NCBI GenBank assembly: GCA_015832175.1
Contig: WJXW01000010.1
Location: 806,001 to 870,000 of the forward strand
Source: Paraphaeosphaeria minitans
Taxonomy: Eukaryota; Ascomycota; Dothideomycetes; Pleosporales; Didymosphaeriaceae
Direction: 5' to 3'
DNA length: 64,000 nucleotides
The position numbers and the translations under genes are program-made. Positions within the stretch are counted from its first letter, which is position 1. Each line of letters begins with the position of its first letter. The notes beneath the pieces are model-generated. The model made no database searches. It was not told where the DNA came from and saw only the letters and a program-made list of their open reading frames with translations. Positions 21,745 to 32,565 of this stretch are shown piece by piece.

Positions 21745-23239
21745 CGCGACCTCTATCTCGTTCGAAGAAAGCCGCTGGGATACGATTCCTGATTGCGAGG
21801 GCGATCATCTCTTATGCGACGGCATCCGAGAGCCTCACAAGCCATCCTCTGGGGTCCGCGCAAAAGAATTCTCCAGATTCGCCTCCGACACACGGTGTCA
21901 CGCGGGGTAGAGCGCGGGCATCGGAAAAACTCGTAGATCTTGCGGGGATTGATCGCAGCGGTCGTGCGAAAGTAGGTACCTGACGATAACTGCCGGCTTG
22001 GGTGACGGGGTTTTAGTGCCGAGATGGGGGGTATTCGCAACGTGGACAGGTGGAAAAAGACCAGGGCGCGAATTAATAGACATGCCATGGCGTGAAAAGA
22101 AGCGATGTTGGTGGGGACGGTGACAATCGTGAGCGTGAACCTCGGTACGTTGTTGGTACCTACTAGGGTTGGCCCGCTGAGCCAAATTCGGCCGTAATCA
22201 CGATACTGTCAAAGTAACTACACTAATCTTAAGAGACATGTTTGTCCGCCAAGGTAGGTATCTGCTGTTGACAAGAAGTTCTCGCCTCAGTAATCACTGT
22301 CACTATAATGTTTTGCTCGCTCGAGGTACCTTAGCAGGCATAAGCAGATACAGGGTTCGTTTATACTGATCTTACTGGTATACAGGAAACCCGGAAAAGT
22401 TGGCCCAGATACTGGATTGGGCCATCGCTAGTCGGTACACACGGACACAGGACTGCTGCTGATGTTTGTATAGGTGGTACCTACGGGGCGAACGAGGGAC
22501 GGAGCCACGGCACGCAACTTCCTACCAGCTACGCGAGCCACAACCTAATCGACTTGGTTATGCTTCTCTATGTATAATCGTTTAATTTGCCCTGCATGAA
22601 ACAAAGCCATCGGTGTTCCGAAAGACTCATGCACTGTCGTGAGCGTTTGAGTGCGCACAGGGTCGCAGGTTGAAGCCAGCGCGGCATTTGATACAAGGTT
22701 GGACAGGGAAATTTCCCATCTCACTGTTCTCCCAGGTCGTTTCCGCCCAAGTTATGAGTTGTGCGACACATTGGGTACTCCTGGCTGTTGACCGGTCATT
22801 GTACACTGTCCGTGCAGGCCACGAAGATCTGCGCGCAGCCTCGTCGAAGCACATGACAGCAGCGCAAGCGGAAAAAATGAGCCGGTCGATTTGTTCAGAC
22901 ACGGATTTGATGAGGCTGCAGATGGACGCGTAGGATGAGGCCGCGAACAAGAGTTCGGATGGTGTTTGGCGTTCGTCAGCAGGCGATTCCGCCAATCAAA
23001 CCTCGCGACACGCAGTCACCGTCACCCCTCTACGGTGGGTACATATGCGGATCTGTGGCAGTGCAGCGAAGATGCCCTGCACACCACTCTCCGCAGCTGA
23101 CTGCAGCCTGCTCGTCAAAACCTAACATGGCCGCCTTCGACTCGTCTGAACCTCCTTCGCTCAGGCATCTCTGCATTGTGCGAAGTCGCCGACAAAGATT
23201 AGGTCAGTTGCCCTTTTGTAGCGCCAGGCTACCTACAGC
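21745..23239. other. Intergenic region with several TAGGTACCTA palindromes
   Basis: About 1.5 kb lie between the divergently oriented GH93 gene and the membrane-protein gene. TAGGTACCTAC-like motifs occur at about 21973, 22154 and 22470. A minus-strand frame at 22627-22995 is open but shows no domain. An ATG at 23128 (MAAFDSSEPP) precedes the next gene in another frame and might be an upstream exon or upstream ORF. Confidence 0.4.
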
Positions 23240-26161
23240 ATGCAAATGCATTGCAATGTCAATTTCCCGGAGAAGCTCACTGACCGCCGTTCCCAGGCCT
23301 CCATGGCTCCACCGGTTCCGCGACTGCATATCGCTACTCGTTCGATGCCCAAAGACCTCGCGAATCCACCATCGCACGAAGACGGCTGCGGCACGCCTTT
23401 GCCTCAATACGAGAAAACACAGTCCGTACCATTTACACTCACACTACAGGAGGAGAAGGACACGCCGGGCCAATTCCAGCTGGTTGTCAATGTCGACCCT
23501 CAACACCAGAATCATTCCAGCGGGAAGCCTCTGAAGGCTTCTGCTTCCAAGAAGCTCGTCGCAAGCCTACAAGAGGCGCCAAGCTTGGGCTACGACGTAT
23601 CGAAATTATACAAAACGCAAAAGTCGAGCCCCCCATCAACACCATCAACACCGCAAGCCGAAAGTCAAGGATGGTCAGACCTCGATGCCATACCTCCTGA
23701 ATTCCTAGACAAGGTTGCACCGGATTGGAAGGTTACGTTCTCGCGGAGCGATTCTACTGCTTCGACACAGTCGCGCAAGCTGGCCGATATCAAGGCACGG
23801 ATAAAGAAGAGTGGGAAGGGTTTTGTTATTAGGCTTTTGAAAGGTACCAACGCAGATACAAACGAAGTCAAGGAGGTTCAGTTGGGTCGCGATCCTGTCG
23901 AGCAGCTACCGACCCTTTCCGAACTTGACTCTACGGTCCTGCCCGTAGAGCTCGCCACCGATCTTACTACAAACGACGCACCTGGTGGAGTGTTTGAGAT
24001 TGGCTCGTCAGGAGAACCTGGAGTTGAGAGGGTGACCCAGCCAATTATCGCACGCGCGGTCTCTTCGATTCCACAATGGCTTAGCCAAACATCTAGCGAA
24101 CCAGGAACGGCCCTGTCAGTGCTTGAAGACAACCTCAGCGATGCCGAGACTTTGCTACCAGATGTTCGCTCGGTCATCGATCGTATGGAAGATCACACAG
24201 ACGTTGAACCGGTGTCAAACTACAGCTCCGTTCTGCCTACCAGATCTAGCTCCGTGCTGAGTATAGTCAAGACCCCCACGCGAGGTCTGACCGTGGTTGG
24301 ACCTGTACGGTGTGTAGAGAAGGTAAATCGTGTGCGTGCAAAGGGCAAGACAGCAAGAATAGATCTTAGTCGTACTGGCGCCCGTAAATCATTCATAGGT
24401 CGATCGCCCCAGGGTTCGATTTCTGAAGCATTCGTGTCCGAACGTCTTCGCAACGCCGCAGCAGCATATCCACCTACACATACACCTCATTCAGATCGCT
24501 CCTCCTTAGACGAAGGGTCGGACGACAGCTCTAAGAAAAAGCGCAACCCGTACAAACGGCGAACCCAAACGGATAAGCAGGAACTGGCAAACCGAAAAGT
24601 TCGGCGCCAAAACTCTGCTCCAGATGCTATACCAGAAGCTCAGTCAGGAACGCGTCTTCGTCTTGATACAAGCCTTGCCCCTTCAAGATCCGCAGATACG
24701 TCACCCGCCACAATACGAAAGGCTTCACCTCGCACAAAGAAATCCCCTACGATGGTGAGGAGTCAAGCTCAAGAGTTACCTAGCCATGCTCGTCAGACTG
24801 ATCTCGTAGAAGGCTCCCCCGAGTGGTCTGAAGTGGATCCAGCCGATGCCGAGGGCATCCGGGAGGCTCTTGAAGTAGCTTTTGGTAAAGTTGCAGACGA
24901 TCTCGAATCGAGTCCAATTCAGAGTAAACGAATAATACCAAGCATCAACGAACCAGTCAACGATGGGGAGAGTGGCATGTATACGCTTCCGCCAAGTCTC
25001 GAAATACGGTCTGCGCCTGCAGCACCAAAGAACCGTTTTTCCATGTTTTTGGGCCTTGCTATTGGGGCTGTGCTTGAAAAAGTGATCGAAGGTGTCCATC
25101 ATTTGCGTGATTCCTGTGGGAGCGAACCTGCAGTGCCAGCTGATCATGTTCGCGTTCGTTGGACGTGTGTGAGTATCACCTCCGCTACTTGAATCTTTAC
25201 CCTTTTCTGACCAAGAAAGTCTTGCGGTGAAACGCTTTACGACGATTTCATCGAACGCCGTCCGGGTGCTGCGCGATGGCTCGAAGGCTATCTTAATCGA
25301 CCGCGCGCACATACTCCGTCCGCAACACACAGTCGATCGAGCACCTCAACATCGATGTCGTCGATTTTTGACCATGGCAGTCGCGCGTCTACACTAGCAA
25401 CTCCGTCTTCAACGTATGGGGGTCCTACACCATGGGGTAAAAATAACAGCAACTCGAAGTATAGTCCCACACGACTCAAGAGTAACAGTCCGTTTAGTGT
25501 TTCGATAGGCCGTCCAGCGGAGGATTCGTGGTTGCTGACATGTGCCAACGAGGGAAGGTTCACACCAAAGATCGTCCACCTCGATGTGAATGCGCAGCGA
25601 ATTCGCAGTGACAAAGATCTTGCGATAGTGCTACGAGAGCACTACAAGAACATCAATCGACGGTGGATGAAGTGGATCAGGTTGCGAGGACTGACCACCA
25701 TTGAGTTTGTCCAGTTCGAAATCCACCGTAATCGCTTTGCCGACATCCGCGCTACGCCATCAATGCCGCCTACATCTTCTTCCGCCAATAAGAACTCGCC
25801 ATCGCAGCATCCGTATACGTTCGAAGCGGTGGACCTCATCCCTCCCGTTGGGTCTCATTATCTCCTACATCTTTTCAAACATCCCGAAGATTACGATGGC
25901 GAGCTCATAACATATCTACGCGCTCCTAAGCGCCGGGAGAGATTGGAATTCGGCATGGGGTGGGGCATAAACCTCGTGGAAGGTTTCCTGGCGCAAAAGG
26001 TCTGGGCGGTTATCATAGCCGGCTTTGGCGTAGGGAGTGCAGTCTTCGCCATCCTGTGGACAATCAAGAAGGCTGACGTGCAAGGAGCGTTCGGCGTGGC
26101 AGGCTGGCTCGTTACGTTGGCAACGTTGGTGCTCGGCGCTCTGCAAGCGTGGCTGGAGTAG
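23240..26161 (+). CDS. Conserved fungal membrane protein with RWxCxCG motif, function unknown
   Basis: There are two exons, 23240-25168 and 25220-26161, giving about 957 residues, with a 51-nt intron inside the key motif. Splicing joins RVRWTC to SCGETLYDDFIERRPGAA, making a C-x-CG element. The first 600 residues are Ser/Thr/Pro-rich, charged and probably disordered. The conserved C-terminal module follows: LTCANEGRFTPKIVHLDVN, RIRSDKDLAIVLREHYKNIN, LRGLTTIEFVQFEIHRNRFADI, then PPVGSHYLLHLFKHPEDYD and LITYLRAPKRRERL. Two C-terminal membrane helices end the protein (VWAVIIAGFGVGSAVFAILW and AGWLVTLATLVLGALQAWL). I know this architecture as a widespread, uncharacterised Pezizomycotina family. 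The start could also be the ATG at 23303 (MAPPVPRL). The stop codon TAG is part of a TAGGTACCTACC palindrome. Confidence 0.8.
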
Positions 26162-27590
26162 GTACCTACCGTAGGACCGTGACCGCATCGCATGAATTTG
26201 AACATGCCGTTTCAACATCCCACTGCCGCATCGCGGGTTCCTAGTCCCCAGGACCTGTCGATTTATTGGCATCGGGGATTATTAATCTCGCAGAGATGAA
26301 GTCAAGCAGGCATGGCTTGCATTCGAGATGCCGCTGCTGTCCGCCAACTAACACACCAGATCCAGCAACCTTCGACACTCCCAGTCTGCCATCTCCATAC
26401 CGCAACACCCACCCTCTCCGTCCTAACGCGAATCAGCAAGAATCGTCTCGAATAGATCAGAGTCGAATCAGTTCTCAGATCATCGCACAATAGCAACATG
26501 TCGTGCCTTGAATAAGGATGGCACTATTTCCTACCTTCATACTTGGCGCATTGACGAAGTGTTCACCATTGGATGTTCCCGCAGGCGCGCAGCGGGGACT
26601 TGACGAAGCGAGCGGCTGCGGTGGGTCCGCCCAGACGGAGGCTCGCTTCTACGGCACGGAAGTGTTTCAAGTTGCATGGAACGAATTTTGCGCCAATGAG
26701 ACTCACTAGAGGGTGCGTTTCGGACCTGGTCTTGGGGAACACATAACTTTGAATGACGGGGTTCGCTGTCGAAATTTCTTGGCAGCGTGAATTCAGGGGA
26801 CGAGGTATACAATGAGCAGAGCATGGTCAATGTGAACAGGCAGTGTCAACCCAGTCAACGGGTCGGAGTGCTTGAGGCCAGTCGTGATTATCTGCGACAT
26901 CACCAGGTCTTCATCGGAGGCATTGAGTTCTTTTGCATTGCAGTTCCACACTGGCACGATTTCACACAGAATACCCCCACCTTTTTGGTAGGCGCCACTC
27001 ATGTGGCTCGGGCTCCACTCTGTCAGAAACATTCTGATGGCTTGGCAATGGCCAAGAATCAACGTAATTTCGATAGGGCGCGGAATCCATGTTTCATGCT
27101 CATGCCTGGGCGGTACCTGCATAATTGTGCATCTGCCACTCGGGAATCAGTCGCCCTATCATACATGTTCGCTACCTTCGCTTGACTTTACAAACGCGTG
27201 GACCCACGCTCACGGAACACTTTCAGACCCCGTTCATATCGGTTCGAGTGAAACTTAGCAGACATTGCAGAGTCGATGGGCTCGTCGACTGTTTCCACCA
27301 GTCTTGCGGAAGCATCGAATTGCAAGGATGACCGTCATGGGCGCTTGATCCATGCCGCGTTGACGAAAGATCAGATAAATAGAACAGGTCTGCCTTCAAT
27401 GGAAGAGCATCCTCATCGCAGGCTTCAGTCTTTGATTCTACGCCAGTCCTCTCGTTCTTTCACTACATTCATTCTCTCAGTCACCTTCACCGTGTGAAGC
27501 AGGCAAGACACTCTTTTCCACCAAAACATTCACTTCTCCAACAAGCTTCTCATCCCATCGGTCTCACCACCCAAATCTCAATCAAACAAG
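26162..27590. other. Intergenic region upstream of the AA9 gene
   Basis: About 1.4 kb. It contains one coding-like minus-strand stretch (annotated separately at 26793-27122). The 5' leader of the AA9 gene, at about 27420-27590, is C/T- and CA-rich. No other gene is seen. Confidence 0.4.
26793..27122 (-). CDS. Uncertain orphan ORF, 109 residues
   Basis: A minus-strand frame starts at an ATG at 27122 and includes PIEITLILGHCQAIRMFL, TEWSPSHMSGAYQKGGG and ASDEDLVMSQIITTGLKHSDP. Codon use looks more protein-like than the neighbouring frames. The sequence before the ATG ends in TGCAG, so this may be an exon of a longer gene. No family is recognised and the opposite strand is also partly open. It may be a gene fragment. 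Confidence 0.3.
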   Translation of the reverse strand: MQVPPRHEHETWIPRPIEITLILGHCQAIRMFLTEWSPSHMSGAYQKGGGILCEIVPVWNCNAKELNASDEDLVMSQIITTGLKHSDPLTGLTLPVHIDHALLIVYLVP

Positions 27591-28595
27591 ATGTCTTCAA
27601 CCCTTCTCAAGCTCGTTGCCCTTGCGGCCACTGCTGCCGCTCACGGCACCGTCACTGGCATCGTTGCCGATGGCACCTACACCAAGGGTTTCGACCTGCA
27701 GTACTACTATATGATCCAGAACGGCCAGACACCGCCGGCAACCCCTGGATGGTACGCCGAGAACCTCGACAACGGCTTTGTCGCTCCCGACGCCTACACT
27801 ACGGCCGACATCATTTGCCACAAGAACTCCAAGCCTGCGAGCTCCTCCGCCTCTGTCAAGGCTGGTGGAAAGGTCGACTTCGAGTGGTCTGACTGGCCCG
27901 CGTCCCACGTTGGTCCCATGATCACCTACGTCGCGAAATGCGCTGCCGACTGCGCGGATGCAGACAAGAACGCCCTCAAGTGGGTCAAGATCGACGAGGC
28001 TGGCTTCACTGACGACTGGGCGTCCAACAAGATGATTGCCAACAACAACACGTGGAGCGTGACCGTTCCTTCCACGCTCTCCGCGGGCAACTACGTCTTC
28101 CGCCACGAGACCATCGCGCTCCACAGCGCCGGCTCCGAGGGTGGCGCCCAGAACTATCCCCAGTGCCTGAACATCAAGATCACCGGCGGCGGTTCCGATA
28201 ACCCCGAGGGCACCCTTGGAACCGCCCTGTACACCCCCACCGACGCCGGTATCCTCTACAACGTCTACGGCGCCTCCAACACCGGCTACAAGATCCCCGG
28301 CCCTGCTCTATACGGCTCCGGCAGCAGCACCACCCCTGCCACTCCTGCGTCGTCCTCTCCTGCCGCTTCTGCTTCCGCCTCAGCCCCGGCCTCCTCCACC
28401 GTCCCCTCTGCGACCGCCACCCCCACCGCCGCTGACACTACTCCCTCTGCCTCCGCCACCGCTGGTGCGGACTCAGGCTCCGGCTCTACCCTCCCCAAGA
28501 CATTCACTGTGTCTACGTTCATCAAGTGGCTCGAGGAGCAGACCGCGGCCTCCGCCAAGGCCAAGGTTCGCCGCCACTCGCGCCAGTTCGCATAA
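27591..28595 (+). CDS. AA9 lytic polysaccharide monooxygenase
   Basis: This is a single exon of 334 residues. The signal peptide (residues 1-17) ends in Ala-Ala-Ala, leaving His18 as the N-terminal residue of the mature enzyme, as needed for the copper histidine brace. The second copper ligand is His106 in WPASHVGPMITYVAKC. The second-sphere His lies in FRHETIALHSA (residues 171-180), and Gln187 with axial Tyr189 lie in AQNYPQC. Cys76, 117, 121 and 192 can form the usual disulfides. The catalytic domain ends near residue 225. A Ser/Thr/Pro/Ala linker of about 60 residues follows, then a C-terminal tail (LPKTFTVSTFIKWLEEQ...) without a cellulose-binding domain. AA9 enzymes cleave cellulose or other beta-glucans oxidatively with O2 or H2O2 outside the cell. 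The gene looks intact, with a typical pyrimidine-rich leader. Confidence 0.95.
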   Translation: MSSTLLKLVALAATAAAHGTVTGIVADGTYTKGFDLQYYYMIQNGQTPPATPGWYAENLDNGFVAPDAYTTADIICHKNSKPASSSASVKAGGKVDFEWSDWPASHVGPMITYVAKCAADCADADKNALKWVKIDEAGFTDDWASNKMIANNNTWSVTVPSTLSAGNYVFRHETIALHSAGSEGGAQNYPQCLNIKITGGGSDNPEGTLGTALYTPTDAGILYNVYGASNTGYKIPGPALYGSGSSTTPATPASSSPAASASASAPASSTVPSATATPTAADTTPSASATAGADSGSGSTLPKTFTVSTFIKWLEEQTAASAKAKVRRHSRQFA

Positions 28596-30968
28596 GCAGC
28601 CAGCCGGTCGCGTCCGAGTGGAATGAGATGTGTGAATGTTCTCGTGTGGGAAATTTCGCTTCGTTGAAGATACGTAGATTTGTATATATGATACTTTCTA
28701 GAAGATTTGGCGAGGCCAAGCACTTTGCGACACATGAGTCAGAGGGACTGAATACAGCCTTTTGATCGTTACGAAATGTTTCTTAATTCCGTGATTTGTG
28801 TGATTGGTTGTGCAGGGAAGCGCGAAGTGTGCCTGTGTCTCATCTCAAACCCGCTTTGCGTCTCTGATTATGTCATTGCTATCTGGCTGTGGATGATATT
28901 TATGTTCACGATAGTTGTGGGACTCATCCGTGGGCCCTCGGTGATCTGTGCGGGGACATGAAATGGTTCCATGTTGCATGTCCTCCACAGCTGATGGGTT
29001 ACGCCTCCAACGTCTTCAATGCCTTTCTGCGTGACCTCCTGCCAAGTACTGGATATCCGCATAGAGGTGGGTGATAAGTGGCTTCTGGATCTTAACGGAC
29101 CCAGCCGACTCCCTGTTCCAAAATTCTTCCGCTCGAGATCTAGAAATAACGCGCGCGATACTATACGCCACTTTCGGCACACGCTCAGGCCAAGCCTTTG
29201 CGTACCAATTTCAGCATGCTGCAATTTCCTTTGAACAGTCTCTCCAATATCGAGATCGTATCGACAAACCGTGGTAGACGTTTAAAAGCGTCCGCAGTGC
29301 GTTTGAAAGGGGTATAACTTTGGATATGGGCACGGCTTCGTGGTGTCGTGATAGTTTGGGACGCGCTGGTCCATTCTCCCAACAATCTCGCTTCTCAATC
29401 TCTCGATCCGGGGCTCTGAAAGCCAGGTGCAGAATCGCCTTCAAAGATACCTTGGAATTTCATCGTCTTCGAGCTGTTCCTGTCTTCAGGGTTCGTCGTC
29501 CTCCGCGGGATCGGTCTGGCGGGATTGGCCTGCGCGAGATCGGCATACGGATTGGTGTGTGCTTGTCTCAAGATCCTCACCAGAGGGTTCTTTTCCCCTG
29601 AACATGTACATCACTTCAGTTTCGGTCAATACCCTTGCTTTCCGTTCTTATAGTTTTGTGGTCGCCGGTGTATCGTAGAATTGCGTCTTTTCCACCGACA
29701 GAAGGCGCCCTCTAGAACGGGAGATGGCGAGTGTGTCCGGGTTCTTGCTAACGACCGTGTGATGGCGGCGTGCTGCATGAGTTCTGTCCGGGTCACAATT
29801 CCTTCTCACCCGTTTTGGCGTAAAGCTTCGAGCTCCTTCTGGAACGACTCTACGAGGTCGGAGACCAGGAGGGATGGCGTTGTAATCGCAGCAAGCAGTA
29901 GGGTCTTGCTTTCGATACGCTCGAGGGGCTACGCCGAGAGAGCAGCGAGCTTAAGCTTCAAGAATTTTCGGATTCAAGAGGCACAGATCGGCGTGTTTTG
30001 AGAAACGATACCTGGACGGAGAAGGCCGCGAAGGTAGGACCTGAACAAGTCGAAATTAACAGAATTGAATTGATCGGAATGCGCGGTCTTTGAGGGTGCT
30101 TAAACCCATAGGGTTTAAGAGAAGTAACTTCAGTGACTCCATCGGAAGTTATGTTTGTTATGTTGAGAGTCAAATGCGTTCGTAGCGAGCTGTTCTGGTC
30201 AGGAGAATTAATGAGTCAAACGCCACGTCCAAACCTTCACAGCGGGGCACTGACTCAAAAGTCGAGCGAGTAAGGTTTCTATAACGGCATAGAGGAGCAG
30301 TCAATTTGCGAGCTTTTTTGGCGGCATAGAAGGTGACGACGCGTCGTCGCTTCCGGTGTGTTGAAGCCACGGTACCTACATGCCTAGCCACACTTTGAGG
30401 CGCGCACAGCCACAGTCACACATCGCACCAAATCCGATCTGGTGCTTGTGAGACGCGTCGACCAAAAGCAAGCTCTTTCTTCCTGGGACTTGATGCGACC
30501 AAGATAAGTGTCTTTTGGCTGTCAAGAATTTGTGACCTCTTGGTTAAATCCACCCGCGCATGTGGGCGAAACCATACACAGAAAGTCTTGCAGGGTCATG
30601 ACACCCCAAATCATTTCACGAAGCAGAGACGAGGCTAGATTTGGTATGTGGTAGCAAGCCATAGTTAGTCGGTGTCCATTTAATCGAAGAAGACCTACAG
30701 GGAAGATGAATGGTCGCCGAGATGACCTCGACATGCTGTTCTTACTTTTATATCTGGATGTCGATATGCAAAGGGCAATAGGACTGGCGACGAGCAGGGA
30801 AGCTCTCACTGCGTGGCGCCCTGTTAGAAGGCTATCGTGTATTCTTTTTCTGTAGCAAGGTCATCCACGTGAACTGCTCCTTTGAATGGGCCTTTACTTG
30901 AGCAATCTTACTTGACGGGAAGCAATATATGCTACCTGAAAAGCCCTGTGAAATGATAAACTATGGCG
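28596..30968. other. Long gene-poor region
   Basis: About 2.4 kb without a supportable gene. Minus-strand frames at 29185-29580 and 29700-30000 look weakly coding but are broken by stops and frame changes and show no domain, so they may be relics of a decayed gene. A GGTACCTAC motif lies at about 30371. Confidence 0.35.
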
Positions 30969-31185
30969 TGTATGGGATACGGGTAGGGCCATGGGCCCTA
31001 CAACACGAACAGGGCGATCACCTGAGAGGATCACCTGACTACTACGAGCTTCTCACTCAGCTTACTACTTCCTTATGTCAACTAGGTCTATATAAGACGC
31101 ACTACTGAGCAGGCTTCTCCTGTTAAGTGACAATACACTTGATCACCCTAAGCAGTATCCTTAGTTCACCTTCACATAAACACAT
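30969..31185 (+). mobile_element. LTR-like retrotransposon relic (putative solo LTR)
   Basis: A stretch of about 215 bases starts TGTATGGGATACGGG and ends near CATAAACACA, giving the TG...CA ends of an LTR. It has an inner TATA box (TATATAAG at 31089-31096), downstream of a GATCACCTGA repeat pair (31015-31039), and a pyrimidine-rich 3' half. The layout is that of fungal Copia/Gypsy LTR promoters. No second LTR, primer-binding site or reverse-transcriptase frame is visible nearby, and I see no clear target-site duplication. The boundaries are therefore estimates. Confidence 0.4.
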
Positions 31186-31509
31186 GAAGACACGAAGGGC
31201 AGACCTGATTTTGTTTAATGGCACACGCGTACAATTTCGGTTTGAGATCTGCTTAGAGATCACGACACAGGGATGGAGATAAACCTTATGGACCGTTAGA
31301 GGCCTGTGTAAGTCTGTAAAGATTTCCTATTCTCTTTTCTCATGACATGCACTTCAATGCACATGCTCGATGGGTGAATTCTTTTGGACTCTGGCCATAC
31401 TCTCTGCATCTGCAATATACGAATTGTGTAACTCGTAAGCTTGGTTTGAGGTAGGAACTTCAGAGATGGGTGTCTTAGTACCTAATTCCCCCCTAGCCCA
31501 GTGTTATGA
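31186..31509. other. Gene-free stretch
   Basis: AT-rich sequence lies between the LTR-like relic and the 3' end of the Cys-rich membrane protein gene. Nothing else is recognised. Confidence 0.4.
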
Positions 31510-32318
31510 CTACTGTGGCCTCCACCAATGTACCCCATGATTACTCGGTGCTAGGTTTTGTGTCGCGTCCAGCTCAGATCGTGCGTAGCCTCTTGCCCGG
31601 CGGCTCATGAATACGAAAGTTATGAAGCCGATTGCTGCCAGCAGTGGAATTCCTAGGCCCAGTCCTTGTCCTAGACCCGGTCTCTTCTCTTTGTTGCTTG
31701 ACTGAAATTCTACGGGGGCACTCGTGGGCGACGAGGAAGAACTCGATGATGTGGTAGAAGTGGATTCCGGTGTTCCACTTGCTTCTTGTCCGATCACAGT
31801 GACGGTAGTAGGAAAGCCTATTACAGAAGTTTGTTAGACTCTATTGCAGAGTGTCTTCAGGATGTCAATTTACCTGAGAATTCAAAGTAATACTGCTTGC
31901 TGCTGCAACATTCCGTATTGCTCAGAGCTGCCGTCTCGCTGTTGCGGCAATAGAACCGATTTGTTTGACCCTGTCCATCGCATCGACCAACACCCATGCC
32001 GCCTATGCCTAAGTTGTCTCCGTTTGTCCCATTTCTGCAGAACTTTGGGCAGTCTTCGCTTACCCAAGTCTTATCCGTACAGCCTCATCGGACATAGAAA
32101 GGCGAGGTCTTTATGACGTCGTTGTTGACGTGTTCGGTGAGAGCGCAAAGGTTGTTGGAGAGGCATGCATATCCCGGTCCACAACCTGCCGAGTCTGTGT
32201 TCCAATCGCCATTACAAGCAGCATCATTCGTCGTGTTGCCGTTAGGCATGTAGCACGTCGATGAAACTACCGACAGGAATTGCGCAAGGTACAAAACAAA
32301 TCTAGTAGCAGTTTTCAT
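31510..32318 (-). pseudogene. Secreted/membrane Cys-rich protein gene with one in-frame TGA
   Basis: On the minus strand exon 1 (32318-31874) and exon 2 (31817-31510) are joined by a 56-nt GT-AG intron. The frame starts with a signal peptide, MKTATRFVLYLAQFLSVVSS. Cys-rich segments follow: TCYMPNGNTTNDAACNGDW, GCGPGYACLSNNLCALTEH, then CTDKTWVSEDCPKFCRNG and RFYCRNSETAALSNTECC. Next come a Ser/Thr-rich stalk, one membrane helix (GIPLLAAIGFITFVFM) and a short tail. This is the layout of a common fungal cell-surface family (signal peptide, about 12 Cys, Ser/Thr stalk, one transmembrane helix). A TGA at 32087-32085 interrupts it after residue 77 (SPFYVR, stop, GCTDKTW), while the frame on both sides is otherwise perfect. 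No plausible intron removes the TGA. It is either a recent nonsense mutation, a readthrough codon or a sequence error. Confidence 0.75.
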
Positions 32319-32565
32319 CGTGTTTAGAGATCGTGTGAGTTTTGGGCATGCAACTCATCCACAAAATGGGCTTGAGACATGAAGCGCCGGAGCAGCGGGG
32401 CCCAGCGCTACGCATTTATTCTCCTTTCATTTCCGCGAATATTATGCCCCAAAAGAAGAATACCAAAGAGTCTTTCTAATGACGGTTGAGTTAATGATAA
32501 GCGATCTAATCAGAGAACAGAACAGATCGTAAAAACGAGTCAGAAAGAACGTGGAGTTTGTATAA

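Noticed and set aside
22627..22995. Minus-strand frame of 122 codons
   Set aside because: The plus strand is equally open in the same interval, there is no domain and no splice or start context.
28286..28735. Minus-strand and alternative-frame plus-strand Pro/Ala-rich frames over the AA9 linker
   Set aside because: These are mirror translations of the repetitive Ser/Thr/Pro/Ala linker of the AA9 gene.
29681..30001. Plus-strand frame of 106 codons
   Set aside because: It overlaps weakly coding-like minus-strand fragments, has no recognisable content, and neither strand gives a continuous gene.
32085..32120. A possible short intron removing the in-frame TGA in the Cys-rich gene
   Set aside because: The only GT...AG pairs around it would give introns of 34 or 46 nt with poor donors (GTCATA, GTCAAC), no branch site, and the 46-nt option breaks the frame.
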